This document shows, in pieces, positions 8,210-15,601 of a stretch of 21,408 nt of DNA. The DNA lies in assembly GCA_964609365.1 (NCBI GenBank), contig CAZSRC010000013.1, positions 1-21,408 on the forward strand, written 5' to 3'. Source of the DNA: GCA-002840305 sp964609365 (lineage in GTDB: Bacteria; Patescibacteriota; Patescibacteriia; Patescibacteriales; UBA12465). Under the pieces are notes generated by a model that was given only the letters and a program-made list of their open reading frames with translations, made no database searches and was not told the origin of the DNA. The position numbers and the translations under genes are program-made. How positions within the stretch are numbered: position 1 is the first letter of the stretch; every line of letters starts with the position of its first letter.

Positions 8210-8588
8210 TTTTTTTATCCAAATATGACTGTAAAATAATCATAGCTGAAACACAGTCTCTATCTTGTTTAATTTTTATATTTTTTAAAGAATCAGCCTG
8301 AACACTGCTGAGCCTCTCATCTATAAAAAAGAACAACAAATTCATGTCCCTGGTTTTTTCTTTTAAAATTTTAACAAATTTTTCAAAATTACAATTCTCT
8401 ATCTTAGCAGATGACATTTTCTTGGGTAGACCTATTACAATTTTCTCAATATCTTCTTTTTTTATAATATCAATCACTGAACTAATATTTTGTACAGTCT
8501 TAAATGGTGTTGCAATGGCATTTTCGCTATTAGCTATCGCCATTCCTATTCTTTTTTCTCCCCAGTCTAAACCCAAGTAATTGCTCAT
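8196..8588 (-). CDS. ruvX: Putative pre-16S rRNA nuclease / Holliday junction resolvase (RuvX/YqgF family)
   Basis: A 130-aa RNase H-fold nuclease. Family members mature the 5' end of 16S rRNA in E. coli (YqgF) and have been reported to resolve Holliday junctions elsewhere. Catalytic acidic residues are visible: D8 in LGLDWGEKRIG (5-15), E91 in the DERLSS block (90-95) and D111 before the SAMIILQSYLD helix. The substrate-loop motif VIGLPKKMSS (51-60) replaces the usual VGLPxxMdG. It begins 4 nt after map and overlaps recO. Both rRNA processing and repair fit this neighbourhood. Confidence 0.93.
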   Translation of the reverse strand: MSNYLGLDWGEKRIGMAIANSENAIATPFKTVQNISSVIDIIKKEDIEKIVIGLPKKMSSAKIENCNFEKFVKILKEKTRDMNLLFFFIDERLSSVQADSLKNIKIKQDRDCVSAMIILQSYLDKKNAKK

Positions 8589-8592
8589 AAAT

Positions 8593-9429
8593 TTATAAAC
8601 TAGTCAAAATAATATTACCTTTTTTCAATATTGCTATCGAATGCTCAAAATGAGCACTCAATGATTTATCCGAGGTTATTATTGTATAATTATTTTTAGC
8701 TATTTTTACTGGAAATTTTCCAGCATTAATCATTGGTTCTATTGCTATAACCATCCCCTCTTCCAACAATAAATTCTCTGAGTTATTTTTTCCTATTTTA
8801 TAATTAAAAACATGGGGATCTTCATGGGCAAAATAACCAACTCCATGACCAACTAAGTCTCTAACCGAAGAAAAACCATGTTTTTTTACATAATTTTCAA
8901 TAGTTTCACCAATATCATTTAAAGTATTTCCGGCAATAGCCTTTTCTATACCCAAATGTAATGCTTCTTTAGTTATTTTTAATAACTTTTGAGCATCTAA
9001 ACTAATTTCACCAACAGCGATAGTTCTACAGGTATCAGTAAAAAATCCCCCGCCCTCTGAATACTCATTAAAAGCTCTATTATTGGCAATAGCGTCATCT
9101 TTACTTTGAATTGGCCATTCCATGCCAATATCAAGACCCACAATATCACCAGAAACAAGAACCCTATCTGGCAAAGAGGCTCCGTGAACAACTTCATTAT
9201 TAACTGAAACACATAAAGCAGATGGAAAGAATATTCCATCTCCCATATCATAATCCTTGAAAGATGGTCTTCCACCGGCTTTAAATATTAAATCCAAAGC
9301 CATTTCCTCTAAATAAGCGCTAGAGATTCCAGGTTTTACTTCTTTTGATATTTTATCAAGAATATTAGCTAAAATTTTTCCACCTTGTTTGAGGATTTCT
9401 ATTTCTTTTTCTGTTTTGTAATATATCAT
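8593..9429 (-). CDS. map: Methionine aminopeptidase type I, with an active-site-region insertion
   Basis: A 278-aa cytoplasmic metallopeptidase that removes the initiator methionine from new proteins. All five metal ligands can be placed: D100 (VGLDIG), D132 (FTDTCRT), H195 (GHGVG), E231 (AIEPM) and E262 (HFEHS), with H82 (VVHG) and H202 (AHEDP) as the catalytic histidines. In E. coli the first two ligands are 11 residues apart; here they are 32 apart, so residues ~103-129 hold an insertion of about 21 residues. The frame is intact and the fold either side is normal, so it is probably active. In many bacteria map follows secY and adk; here it follows a small unknown gene by 7 nt. Confidence 0.95.
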   Translation of the reverse strand: MIYYKTEKEIEILKQGGKILANILDKISKEVKPGISSAYLEEMALDLIFKAGGRPSFKDYDMGDGIFFPSALCVSVNNEVVHGASLPDRVLVSGDIVGLDIGMEWPIQSKDDAIANNRAFNEYSEGGGFFTDTCRTIAVGEISLDAQKLLKITKEALHLGIEKAIAGNTLNDIGETIENYVKKHGFSSVRDLVGHGVGYFAHEDPHVFNYKIGKNNSENLLLEEGMVIAIEPMINAGKFPVKIAKNNYTIITSDKSLSAHFEHSIAILKKGNIILTSL

Positions 9430-9436
9430 TTTTTTA

Positions 9437-9724
9437 TTATTTATAAATATCTAAAATTTTTCTAAAATCTCTCTCATCCTGCCTAGTCGTACCACTTAAT
9501 TTTGCAAATTCCCTGGATGACCTTTGTCTAGTAGACAGGGGGAGTTTACCATTTCTCCTAATACTTGGAACTAATTTTTCAAATATTTTAATAGCCTGGC
9601 TTCTATTGTTTTTTAAGTTGGAGAATTGACCATGCCTGGTTAAGTCTGCTAGCTTTCTAGCAAAACCACTTGAACCAGAAATCCTAAAATCATTACCCCC
9701 TTTTGGTAGTTTTTGTAAAGGCAT
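9437..9724 (-). CDS. Small basic protein of unknown function between secY and map
   Basis: A 95-aa, strongly basic protein that I do not recognise. It is rich in Arg, Lys, Ser and Gly, with no hydrophobic segment, no cysteines and no signal peptide. Visible stretches are FARKLADLTRHGQFSN (21-36), a helical SQAIKIFEKLVPSIRRNGK (42-60), then RQRSSREFAKL (66-76) and RQDERDFRKIL (81-91). The composition suggests RNA binding, for example to the ribosome; that is inference. It is likely real: it has its own good promoter, it is 7 nt ahead of map, and its codons are less A/T-extreme than the gaps around it. It takes the place adk often holds after secY but has no P-loop and is far too short to be adenylate kinase. 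Confidence 0.75.
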   Translation of the reverse strand: MPLQKLPKGGNDFRISGSSGFARKLADLTRHGQFSNLKNNRSQAIKIFEKLVPSIRRNGKLPLSTRQRSSREFAKLSGTTRQDERDFRKILDIYK

Positions 9725-9756
9725 TTTAATAAAATTAAATAAATAAAACTAATTAT

Positions 9757-9785
9757 ATTATAATATTTATAAAATTAAAAAACAA
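9757..9785 (-). promoter_or_regulatory. Promoter of the unknown gene-map-ruvX-recO unit
   Basis: The minus strand has a -35 TTGTTT (9785-9780), exactly 17 bp of spacer and a perfect -10 TATAAT (9762-9757). The predicted start is near 9750, giving a leader of about 25 nt before the ATG at 9724. It directly follows the terminator of the preceding operon, which makes a new transcription start here plausible on position alone. Confidence 0.6.
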
Positions 9786-9787
9786 GT

Positions 9788-9814
9788 AAAAAAATACTAC
9801 CTAAGTAGTATTTT
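9788..9814 (-). terminator. Intrinsic terminator of the rplC-secY operon
   Basis: A perfect 10-bp inverted repeat (arms 9791-9800 and 9805-9814, core AATACTAC/GTAGTATT) with a 4-nt loop starts 21 nt past the secY stop. On the minus strand a run of T begins in the 3' arm and continues past it (9794-9788), giving a typical U-tract. It separates the ribosomal operon from the next unit, whose promoter begins 3 nt downstream. The plus strand also has a short T run, so it could work in both directions, but nothing here is transcribed that way. Confidence 0.8.
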
Positions 9815-9835
9815 TATATATTTTTTTTGTAAAAA

Positions 9836-11107
9836 TTAAACTCCGTCGTATTCCCTCATTGAAACCTGGGCCTCTATCTGTTTAACCATTTCTATTACAA
9901 CAGAAACAACGATCAACAAACTTGTTCCACCAATAGCAAGGGCTTGCATTCCGGTGAAGTATTTCATAATCAAAGGAAGAACAGCTATTAAACCAAGAAA
10001 AAGTGATCCAGTTAACAAAATTCTCCTGCTGATATATGATAAATACTCACTAGTATGCCTACCTGGTCTAATTCCCGGTATAAAACCACCTTGTTTTTGC
10101 AAATTTTCAGCAATTTGATCTGGCTTGAAAATTATTTCTGTATAAAAATAAGTAAATCCAACAACTAATAAAAAATAGAAAATTCCATAAAAAAATTGAT
10201 TTTCAAACAAATTGATAATCCAATAAGCTGATTTAGAAATAAATGCTGATTTTGCTGAAACAAAAAATTGAGCAATCATTGAGGGGAAAATTACAACAGA
10301 GATAGCAAAGATAATTGGAATAACTCCGGCTGTATTAACTCTTAATGGTAGATGAGTTGATGTTCCTCCAAAAGCCCTGTTTCCTCTTATTTGCCTAGCA
10401 TATTGTACTGGGATATTTCTCTGACCTTCGTTAATAATTATAATACCAACAACTGTTATAAGGGCTATAATCAAAAAACCAAGCAATAAATAAATCTGAG
10501 AAAGATCAAATGTAACAAACAATCTTTGAATTGTAGAAGGCAAAGAAGATATGATACCGGCAAAGATCAATAAAGAAATACCATTCCCTATTTTTTTCTC
10601 TGAAATAAGCTCACCAATCCACATTAAGAACATTGTTCCAGCACTTATAGTAAGTATTGTTGCAAATAAATCAAAGTTAGATATATCACCTAAAATATCA
10701 AAAGAAGACCTTCTTAACAAGGTTATCATTCCATAAGCCTGAACAAATGCCAACGGAACAGTAGCAATTCTAGTCCATGAATTTATTTTTTGTCTTCCAG
10801 CCTCTTCTTTTTGCATTTCTTCTAATTTTGGAATGATCATTCCTAATAATTGAAAAATAATAGAAGATGTAATATATGGACCGATACCCATCATAACTAT
10901 AGAAAAATTATCCATACTTCCACCAGAAAAAACATTTAAAAGTCCTAAAACTTGATTAGAAGAAAAAAGATCTCTCAATGCTGAAACATTAACACCAGGA
11001 ATTGGTACATGAGCGAATAATCTGAAAATAGCAAGCATTAAAAGAACAAATATAATACTTTCTCTTAAGTCTTTTATTTTCCAAATTTTTTTTAATTTTT
11101 CAATCAT
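9836..11107 (-). CDS. secY: Preprotein translocase subunit SecY
   Basis: A 423-aa channel-forming subunit of the SecYEG translocon in the cytoplasmic membrane. The N-terminal LAIFRLFAHVPIPGVN block, the plug-region FSGGSMDNFSIVMMGIGPYI and the cytoplasmic loop with RGNRAFGGTSTHLPLRVNTA are clear SecY hallmarks. The last loop, FIPGIRPGRHTSEYL, carries the conserved Arg used for SecA and ribosome contact. About ten membrane segments fit the family, and length is normal. It is the last gene of the S10/spc operon, 11 nt after rplO. adk, infA, rpmJ, rpsM, rpsK and rpoA do not follow it in this window. Confidence 0.98.
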   Translation of the reverse strand: MIEKLKKIWKIKDLRESIIFVLLMLAIFRLFAHVPIPGVNVSALRDLFSSNQVLGLLNVFSGGSMDNFSIVMMGIGPYITSSIIFQLLGMIIPKLEEMQKEEAGRQKINSWTRIATVPLAFVQAYGMITLLRRSSFDILGDISNFDLFATILTISAGTMFLMWIGELISEKKIGNGISLLIFAGIISSLPSTIQRLFVTFDLSQIYLLLGFLIIALITVVGIIIINEGQRNIPVQYARQIRGNRAFGGTSTHLPLRVNTAGVIPIIFAISVVIFPSMIAQFFVSAKSAFISKSAYWIINLFENQFFYGIFYFLLVVGFTYFYTEIIFKPDQIAENLQKQGGFIPGIRPGRHTSEYLSYISRRILLTGSLFLGLIAVLPLIMKYFTGMQALAIGGTSLLIVVSVVIEMVKQIEAQVSMREYDGV

Positions 11108-11118
11108 ATTATGTTTTA

Positions 11119-11550
11119 TTATTTGTTTTCTATTTGCTTTCTAACGCTTTCGCTTAGGGAAATTTTTTCAAATTTTAAATTTTTTGGGATTAACTTCTCT
11201 TTACCTAAAATTTTTACAGGTAAATTCTTTTTGGAAATTAATTTTTTTTCAAATAAAATCTCAATATTAACAAGCTCAGCATCCTTAAAGTTTTCATTAA
11301 TCTTTAAAACACTAACAACTTGATTTTTTGGATTTAAAGATTTAAAACCTCTAGATTTTGGTATTTTTAATAAATTATGCTTCATTCCTAATCTTTTTAG
11401 ATTTGATCTACTTACACCAGCTCTAGCTTTTTGACCTTTTAAACCTTTTCCACTATAAGTTCCCTTTCCTGAGGAATTACCACGACCAAGTCTCTTACCC
11501 TTTCTTGATAATCCAGAACTTTTTTTTACATTACCTAATGAAATAGACAT
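11119..11550 (-). CDS. rplO: Large-subunit ribosomal protein L15 (uL15)
   Basis: A 143-aa late-assembly 50S protein. The N-terminal extended tail shows the classic Gly/Lys/Arg-rich block KRLGRGNSSGKGTYSGKGLKG (residues 19-39, in part) followed by GQKARAG, which reaches into 23S rRNA. The globular C-terminal part has the VVSVLKINENFKDAELVNIE region. It follows rpsE by only 36 nt with no room for rpmD, which normally separates them. Confidence 0.96.
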   Translation of the reverse strand: MSISLGNVKKSSGLSRKGKRLGRGNSSGKGTYSGKGLKGQKARAGVSRSNLKRLGMKHNLLKIPKSRGFKSLNPKNQVVSVLKINENFKDAELVNIEILFEKKLISKKNLPVKILGKEKLIPKNLKFEKISLSESVRKQIENK

Positions 11551-11586
11551 ATTATTTATACTTAAATTTTATTGAAAATATTTTTA

Positions 11587-12240
11587 TTATTTATCAGCTT
11601 TAACTTTTTTTATTTCTTTTTTTTCAGAATTATTAACAACTTCTTCATTGTTTGATTTTTTTGAATCAAAGGAAGCAAATCCAGTCTTCTTTAATCTGCT
11701 TAACGCCAATACTGTACATTTTGCATTATTAACCTTATTATTTGTTCCTAGTATTTTACTAGTAACATTTTTAATACCAGCTAAATCTAGTATAATCCTA
11801 ACAATACCACCAGCAATAACTCCTCTTCCTTTTGATGCTGGTTTTATCAAAATTAAAGCTGAACCAAATTTAGTTTGAATTTGATGAGGAACAGTATCAT
11901 TAACTATCGGAACATTAACTATATTTTTCTTAGCTTTATTAACAGCCTTGTTAACTGCCAAAGTAACATCAGCTCCCTTTCCAAGGGCAACTGCAACTCT
12001 ACCTTTTTTATCACCAATAGCAACACAAGCTCTAAAGCTCATCCTCTTTCCACCTTTCATAACCCTGGTAACTCTAGCAATATCTAAAATTCTTTGCTCA
12101 AACTCTTCCTTTGGTCTTTCACCAAAACGTTTTTTTCCACCAAACTCTCTTTTTCTTCCCTGATCAAAAGATCTAGGACTATTCTTTTTGTCACTAACTG
12201 GACCGTTATTGGTATTATTATTATTGTTTAACTCTGACAT
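11587..12240 (-). CDS. rpsE: Small-subunit ribosomal protein S5 (uS5), extended at both ends
   Basis: A 217-aa 30S protein at the mRNA entry and decoding region, important for accuracy. The double-stranded RNA-binding domain spans about 46-110, with VTRVMKGGKRMSFRACVAIG at 57-76. The C-terminal domain has KPASKGRGVIAGG (133-145). The usual length is about 165: here an Asn/Arg-rich N-terminal tail of about 45 residues (including NNNNN at 5-9) and a Lys/Asn/Glu-rich C-terminal tail of about 25 residues are added. Both tails look disordered. Confidence 0.97.
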   Translation of the reverse strand: MSELNNNNNTNNGPVSDKKNSPRSFDQGRKREFGGKKRFGERPKEEFEQRILDIARVTRVMKGGKRMSFRACVAIGDKKGRVAVALGKGADVTLAVNKAVNKAKKNIVNVPIVNDTVPHQIQTKFGSALILIKPASKGRGVIAGGIVRIILDLAGIKNVTSKILGTNNKVNNAKCTVLALSRLKKTGFASFDSKKSNNEEVVNNSEKKEIKKVKADK

Positions 12241-12267
12241 AATATTTTATTTATTTATATATAAAAA

Positions 12268-12624
12268 TTAAAAAATCAATCCACCTTCTCTGGCGCCATC
12301 AGCAACAGCTTTAACTCTTCCATGGAATTTATATCCACCTCTATCAAAAACTGCTTTTGTAATTTTTTTAGCAAGAGCTTTTTCAGCCAAAAGTTTTCCT
12401 AACTTAAAAGATACTTCAATTTTTTTATCCTTAGAATCTTTTAATTCTTTTTGGTTAGCACTAGCAATTGTCTTTCCTGATAAATCATCAATTAACTGAA
12501 CATAAACACCCTTATTGGATCTAAAAACACTTATTCTTGGTCTTTTTTCTGTACCACTAATAGTCATTCTAATTTTTTTATGACGTCTAGCTAATTTTTC
12601 GTTTTTTTCTTTTACCTTTTTCAT
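12268..12624 (-). CDS. rplR: Large-subunit ribosomal protein L18 (uL18)
   Basis: A 118-aa 5S rRNA-binding protein of the central protuberance. The basic N-terminal tail (ARRHKKIRMTISGTEKRPR) is followed by the family core RISVFRSNKGVYVQLIDD, SANQKELK and the C-terminal FDRGGYKFHGRVKAVADGAR with the terminal GL-F. Length is normal. It works with L5, also in this operon. Confidence 0.97.
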   Translation of the reverse strand: MKKVKEKNEKLARRHKKIRMTISGTEKRPRISVFRSNKGVYVQLIDDLSGKTIASANQKELKDSKDKKIEVSFKLGKLLAEKALAKKITKAVFDRGGYKFHGRVKAVADGAREGGLIF

Positions 12625-12653
12625 ATTTAAATATTATTTAATATATTATTTTA

Positions 12654-13193
12654 TTACTTAGATGCAGCTTTTCCAGCCTTACGTCTGATAATCTCATCAG
12701 AATATCTGATACCTTTTCCTTTGTATGGCTCTGGTTTTCTCAATTTTCTAATTTGAGCAGATAATTCTCCAACTAATTGCTTGTCTATTCCGGATATTGT
12801 AATAGAACTACCCTCAACTAAAGCACTAATTTCTTCAGGTAAAATAAATTCTACAGGATGAGAAAATCCCAAGTTCAATGTTAGTTTATTGCCAACAACA
12901 GCAGCCTTATATCCAACACCTTTGATTTCCAGCTTTTTAGAATAACCATCATTAACACCGGTAACCATATTATTTATTAAGGCTCTAAAAAGACCCCAGA
13001 AAGATTTTTCTTCTTTATTATTAATATCATTAATGCTTAAAACTATTTCATCATTTTTTATTTCAACTTTTATTTTTTTGCTTAACTCCTGCTTTAATTC
13101 ACCCTTAGGACCTTTAACAGTAATAAAACTATTGCTCAAATTAACTTGAGTTCCTGTAGGTATTTTAATTGGCAATTTTCCTAATCTTGACAT
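12654..13193 (-). CDS. rplF: Large-subunit ribosomal protein L6 (uL6)
   Basis: A 179-aa 50S protein near the factor-binding centre, made of two similar RNA-binding domains. It starts with SRLGKLPIKIPTG and has VKGPKGEL in domain 1. Domain 2 ends in the conserved KPEPYKGKGIRYSDEIIRRK. Length is normal. Its gene is one of very few here with an SD-like GGAG upstream (13211-13208), but the 14-nt distance to the ATG is long. Confidence 0.97.
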   Translation of the reverse strand: MSRLGKLPIKIPTGTQVNLSNSFITVKGPKGELKQELSKKIKVEIKNDEIVLSINDINNKEEKSFWGLFRALINNMVTGVNDGYSKKLEIKGVGYKAAVVGNKLTLNLGFSHPVEFILPEEISALVEGSSITISGIDKQLVGELSAQIRKLRKPEPYKGKGIRYSDEIIRRKAGKAASK

Positions 13194-13242
13194 AATATCT
13201 TATTTTTCTCCAAAAAATATAAAACTATTTTTTAAAGATATT
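13194..13242 (-). repeat. Inverted repeat across the rpsH-rplF gap
   Basis: AATATCTT (13194-13201) and AAGATATT (13235-13242) are exact complements filling the rpsH-rplF gap. A second pair, A6TA with TAT6, nests inside on the minus strand. The GGAG upstream of rplF lies in the internal loop, so a fold could affect L6 translation. The arms are nearly all A/T, so chance is a serious alternative. Confidence 0.25.
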
Positions 13243-13249
13243 TTAAAAA

Positions 13250-13669
13250 TTAATAAATTTCACAAATAAATTCTCCTCCAACATTTTCTCTTCTAGCTTG
13301 TTTTCCTGTCATTATACCTTTTGATGTTGAAATAATAGAAATACCAAAACCATTCAAAACCTGATTAATATTAGCCCTATCAACATAAACTCTTCTTCCA
13401 GGCTTACTAATTCTCTTTAAAGAACTAACTCTGGAATTACCATCTTTGTCATACTTTAAAACTAATCTTATTTGATCAAACTTTGAAGTTTTATTTTTCT
13501 TTAATTCTTTGCCGCCAGGAATAACAACAACACTAGAAATAAAACCTTCTTTTTCTAAGATTTGAGCAATGTTAAATTTTACCTTACTCATAGGCAAAAT
13601 AACATCTGCTTTCTTAACCAAAGAAGCATTTCTAATTCTTGTTAACATGTCTGCGATTGGATCTATCAT
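13250..13669 (-). CDS. rpsH: Small-subunit ribosomal protein S8 (uS8)
   Basis: A 139-aa primary 16S rRNA-binding protein of the 30S platform. It starts with the near-invariant IDPIADMLTRIRNASLVKK and ends with the binding-domain signature ISTSKGIMTGKQARRENVGG. S8 is the translational repressor of the spc operon in E. coli. Here a stable hairpin lies just upstream of this gene, which may be related. Confidence 0.97.
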   Translation of the reverse strand: MIDPIADMLTRIRNASLVKKADVILPMSKVKFNIAQILEKEGFISSVVVIPGGKELKKNKTSKFDQIRLVLKYDKDGNSRVSSLKRISKPGRRVYVDRANINQVLNGFGISIISTSKGIMTGKQARRENVGGEFICEIY

Positions 13670-13683
13670 AATATTTTCATTTA

Positions 13684-13720
13684 AAACTGGAAATTATTTT
13701 CAAAATATAATTTACAGTTT
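13684..13720 (-). promoter_or_regulatory. Hairpin in the leader of rpsH
   Basis: In the 102-nt gap between the S14 and S8 genes the minus strand forms AAACTG + AAATTAT paired with ATAATTT + CAGTTT: 13 bp with a single U/C mismatch and a 9-nt loop. The 3' arm ends 14 nt before the rpsH ATG. It is not followed by a T run, so it is not a terminator. A translational control element or mRNA-stability stem is possible; S8 binding is only a hypothesis. The rest of the gap is plain A/T-rich sequence. Confidence 0.45.
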
Positions 13721-13771
13721 ATATATTTTTATATATTTATTTTAATATGAAATAGTTATAAATCTTGTATC

Positions 13772-13957
13772 TTACCAACTTGATTTTTTTACACCAGGTA
13801 AATCACCATTATCAGCCAACTCTCTAAAACAAATACGACACAAATCAAAATCTCTTAAATAACCCTTACCTCTTCCGCATCTCCAACATCTATTTATTTT
13901 TCTGGTTGAAAATTTTGGTTTTCTTTTTGCTTTAACTATTAATGCAACTCTAGCCAT
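13772..13957 (-). CDS. rpsZ: Small-subunit ribosomal protein S14, type Z (zinc-binding)
   Basis: A 61-aa short S14 of the 30S head. The four zinc ligands are present as C24-x2-C27 and C40-x2-C43 (NRCWRCGRGKGYLRDFDLCR region), and the end GDLPGVKKSSW is typical. This zinc-containing short form, rather than the ~100-aa C-minus form, is the usual type in CPR and many Gram-positive bacteria. It could equally be named rpsN. Confidence 0.97.
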   Translation of the reverse strand: MARVALIVKAKRKPKFSTRKINRCWRCGRGKGYLRDFDLCRICFRELADNGDLPGVKKSSW

Positions 13958-13972
13958 AAATATAAATGTTAA

Positions 13973-14530
13973 TTATTTTTTTTTATTAGTCTCATCTTTC
14001 TTGAATGGAAATCCAAACAATCTAAATAATTCTAAACCTTCTTCTTTATTAGAAGCGGTTGAATGAATAACAACCTCTAAACCATGTATATTGTTAATAT
14101 CCTCAACTTTAACTTCTGGAAATGAAGAGTTTTCCTTAAAACCAATACTTAAATTACCTTGCTTATCAACTGATTTGGTTGAAATACCTCTAAAATCTCG
14201 AACCCTAGGAAAGCTAATATTAACTAATTTATCTAGAAAGTCATACATTCTTTTACCTCTTAATGTGACCATAGCACCAATAACCATTCCCTCTCTAATC
14301 TTGAATGATGCAATTGATTTTTTAGCTTTTGTGAAAACTGGTTTTTGACCAGAAATTCTAGTTAAAGTTTTTTCAATATTTGCTATATACTCCTTATCCT
14401 TTGTTCTCTTGCCAAAACCAACATTTATAATAAGTTTTTCAATTTTTGGCACTAAAAAAATGTTGGAATAAGAAAATTTTTCTTTTAACTGTGGTATTAT
14501 TTCTTTTTGATATTTTTCTTTTATGTTCAT
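13973..14530 (-). CDS. rplE: Large-subunit ribosomal protein L5 (uL5)
   Basis: A 185-aa 5S rRNA-binding protein of the central protuberance that contacts the P-site tRNA. Hallmarks are KIEKLIINVGFGKRTKDKEY (29-48), the segment TGQKP-like SGQKPVFTKAKKSIASFKIR and RVRDFRGIS, with GLEVVIHSTASNKEEGLELFR near the end. Length is normal. In E. coli the start of this gene holds the S8 repression site; I see no clear equivalent here. Confidence 0.97.
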   Translation of the reverse strand: MNIKEKYQKEIIPQLKEKFSYSNIFLVPKIEKLIINVGFGKRTKDKEYIANIEKTLTRISGQKPVFTKAKKSIASFKIREGMVIGAMVTLRGKRMYDFLDKLVNISFPRVRDFRGISTKSVDKQGNLSIGFKENSSFPEVKVEDINNIHGLEVVIHSTASNKEEGLELFRLFGFPFKKDETNKKK

Positions 14531-14571
14531 ATTTATATTTATTTAATCAATAAATTATTTTCTTAAAAAAA

Positions 14572-14895
14572 TTATTCTAATGTTTCTTGGCATTTTTTAC
14601 AAACCCTGAATTTTTTATTTTTACCAGACTCATCTTTAACTATTTTATAGGAAACTCTTGTCTCTTTTCCGCAATTAGGACAAATCAATATCACATTAGA
14701 AGAATCAATTAAACCAGGAAATTCAATTCTTTGACCCTTCTCTCCCTTTCTTTGTGGTCTAAGATGCTTAATTAAAATATTTAAGCCTTCTATACTAAGT
14801 CTCTTGTCGCCTGGGAAAACTTGCAAAACTTTTCCAGATTTGCCAGAATCTTTTCCTGCTAAAATTTTTACTTTATCGTTTTTCTTTATCTTCAT
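14572..14895 (-). CDS. rplX: Large-subunit ribosomal protein L24 (uL24) with a zinc-ribbon end
   Basis: A 107-aa assembly-initiating 50S protein. The N-terminal KOW motif is at about 5-32 (KNDKVKILAGKDSGKSGKV), followed by NILIKHLRP (39-47). The C-terminal part carries a complete CxxC pair, C72/C75 and C99/C102, so zinc is likely bound. E. coli L24 lacks these cysteines but many other bacteria have them. Confidence 0.97.
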   Translation of the reverse strand: MKIKKNDKVKILAGKDSGKSGKVLQVFPGDKRLSIEGLNILIKHLRPQRKGEKGQRIEFPGLIDSSNVILICPNCGKETRVSYKIVKDESGKNKKFRVCKKCQETLE

Positions 14896-14930
14896 ATTTA
14901 ATATTTAAAAATTTAAATTATTTTAAAATT

Positions 14931-15302
14931 TTATAGAACCTCAGGCGCAAGTGATGCTATCTTAAAAAAACCTGATCTTCTAACCTCTCTAGCTACTGGA
15001 CCAAAAACACGACTAGCTTTAGGCTCTTTCTTTTCTTTGTCTACAATAACGCAAGCATTATCATCAAATCTTAAATAAGAACCATCTTTTCTACGTATTT
15101 CTTTTTTTGTTCTAACAATGACAGCCCTAATAACATCTCCTTTTTTGATTGGCATATGAGGTGATGCTGATTTTACTGAAGCAACAATAATATCGCCAAC
15201 TCTAGCATATCTTTTTTTATAACCACCCAAAACTCTAATGCATAAAACCTCTTTGGCTCCAGAATTATCAGCTACTTTTAATCGACTTTCTGATTGTATC
15301 AT
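14931..15302 (-). CDS. rplN: Large-subunit ribosomal protein L14 (uL14)
   Basis: A 123-aa 50S protein at the subunit interface, in bridge B5/B8 and next to L19. It starts IQSESRLKVADNSGAKEVLC and contains VGDIIVASVKSA and the KKGDVIRAVIVRTKKEIRRKD region. Length matches the family almost exactly, and this is among the best conserved proteins in the window. Confidence 0.98.
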   Translation of the reverse strand: MIQSESRLKVADNSGAKEVLCIRVLGGYKKRYARVGDIIVASVKSASPHMPIKKGDVIRAVIVRTKKEIRRKDGSYLRFDDNACVIVDKEKKEPKASRVFGPVAREVRRSGFFKIASLAPEVL

Positions 15303-15326
15303 ATATTTAAAAATTAAATAAATAAA

Positions 15327-15596
15327 TTAAACTATTCTCCATTTTTTATCTTTGCTAATAGGACGACACTCTACAAAACTAACTTTATCTCCAATTTTGC
15401 AAGAATTCTTCTCATCATGAACTTTATATTTTTTACTAACAATAAATCTTTTTTTATACTTTTTGTTAATTTTAACTCTCTCCACCTCAACAACAATAGT
15501 TTTATCACTTTTATCACTAACAACAGTACCAGAAAATTTTTTTCTAATAACTTTTTTTTCTTCAGTGTTAGCTTCTTCTTTGATAGATTTTACCAT
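15327..15596 (-). CDS. rpsQ: Small-subunit ribosomal protein S17 (uS17)
   Basis: An 89-aa OB-fold 16S rRNA-binding protein of the 30S body. The core FSGTVVSDKSDKTIVVEVER (20-39), VSKKYKVHDEKN and GDKVSFVECRPISKDKKW match the family. About 17 Lys/Glu-rich residues precede the core. It sits between L29 and L14 as usual. Confidence 0.96.
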   Translation of the reverse strand: MVKSIKEEANTEEKKVIRKKFSGTVVSDKSDKTIVVEVERVKINKKYKKRFIVSKKYKVHDEKNSCKIGDKVSFVECRPISKDKKWRIV

Positions 15597-15601
15597 ATTA
15601 T

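Noticed and set aside
9025..9130. The MetAP insertion as a sequencing frameshift pair
   Set aside because: The frame is continuous with intact metal-ligand motifs on both sides and the length is a multiple of three; two compensating errors are less likely than a true insertion.
8997..9275. A second minus-strand frame of 92 codons inside map
   Set aside because: It is an out-of-frame shadow; the main frame has all MetAP catalytic residues before and after it.
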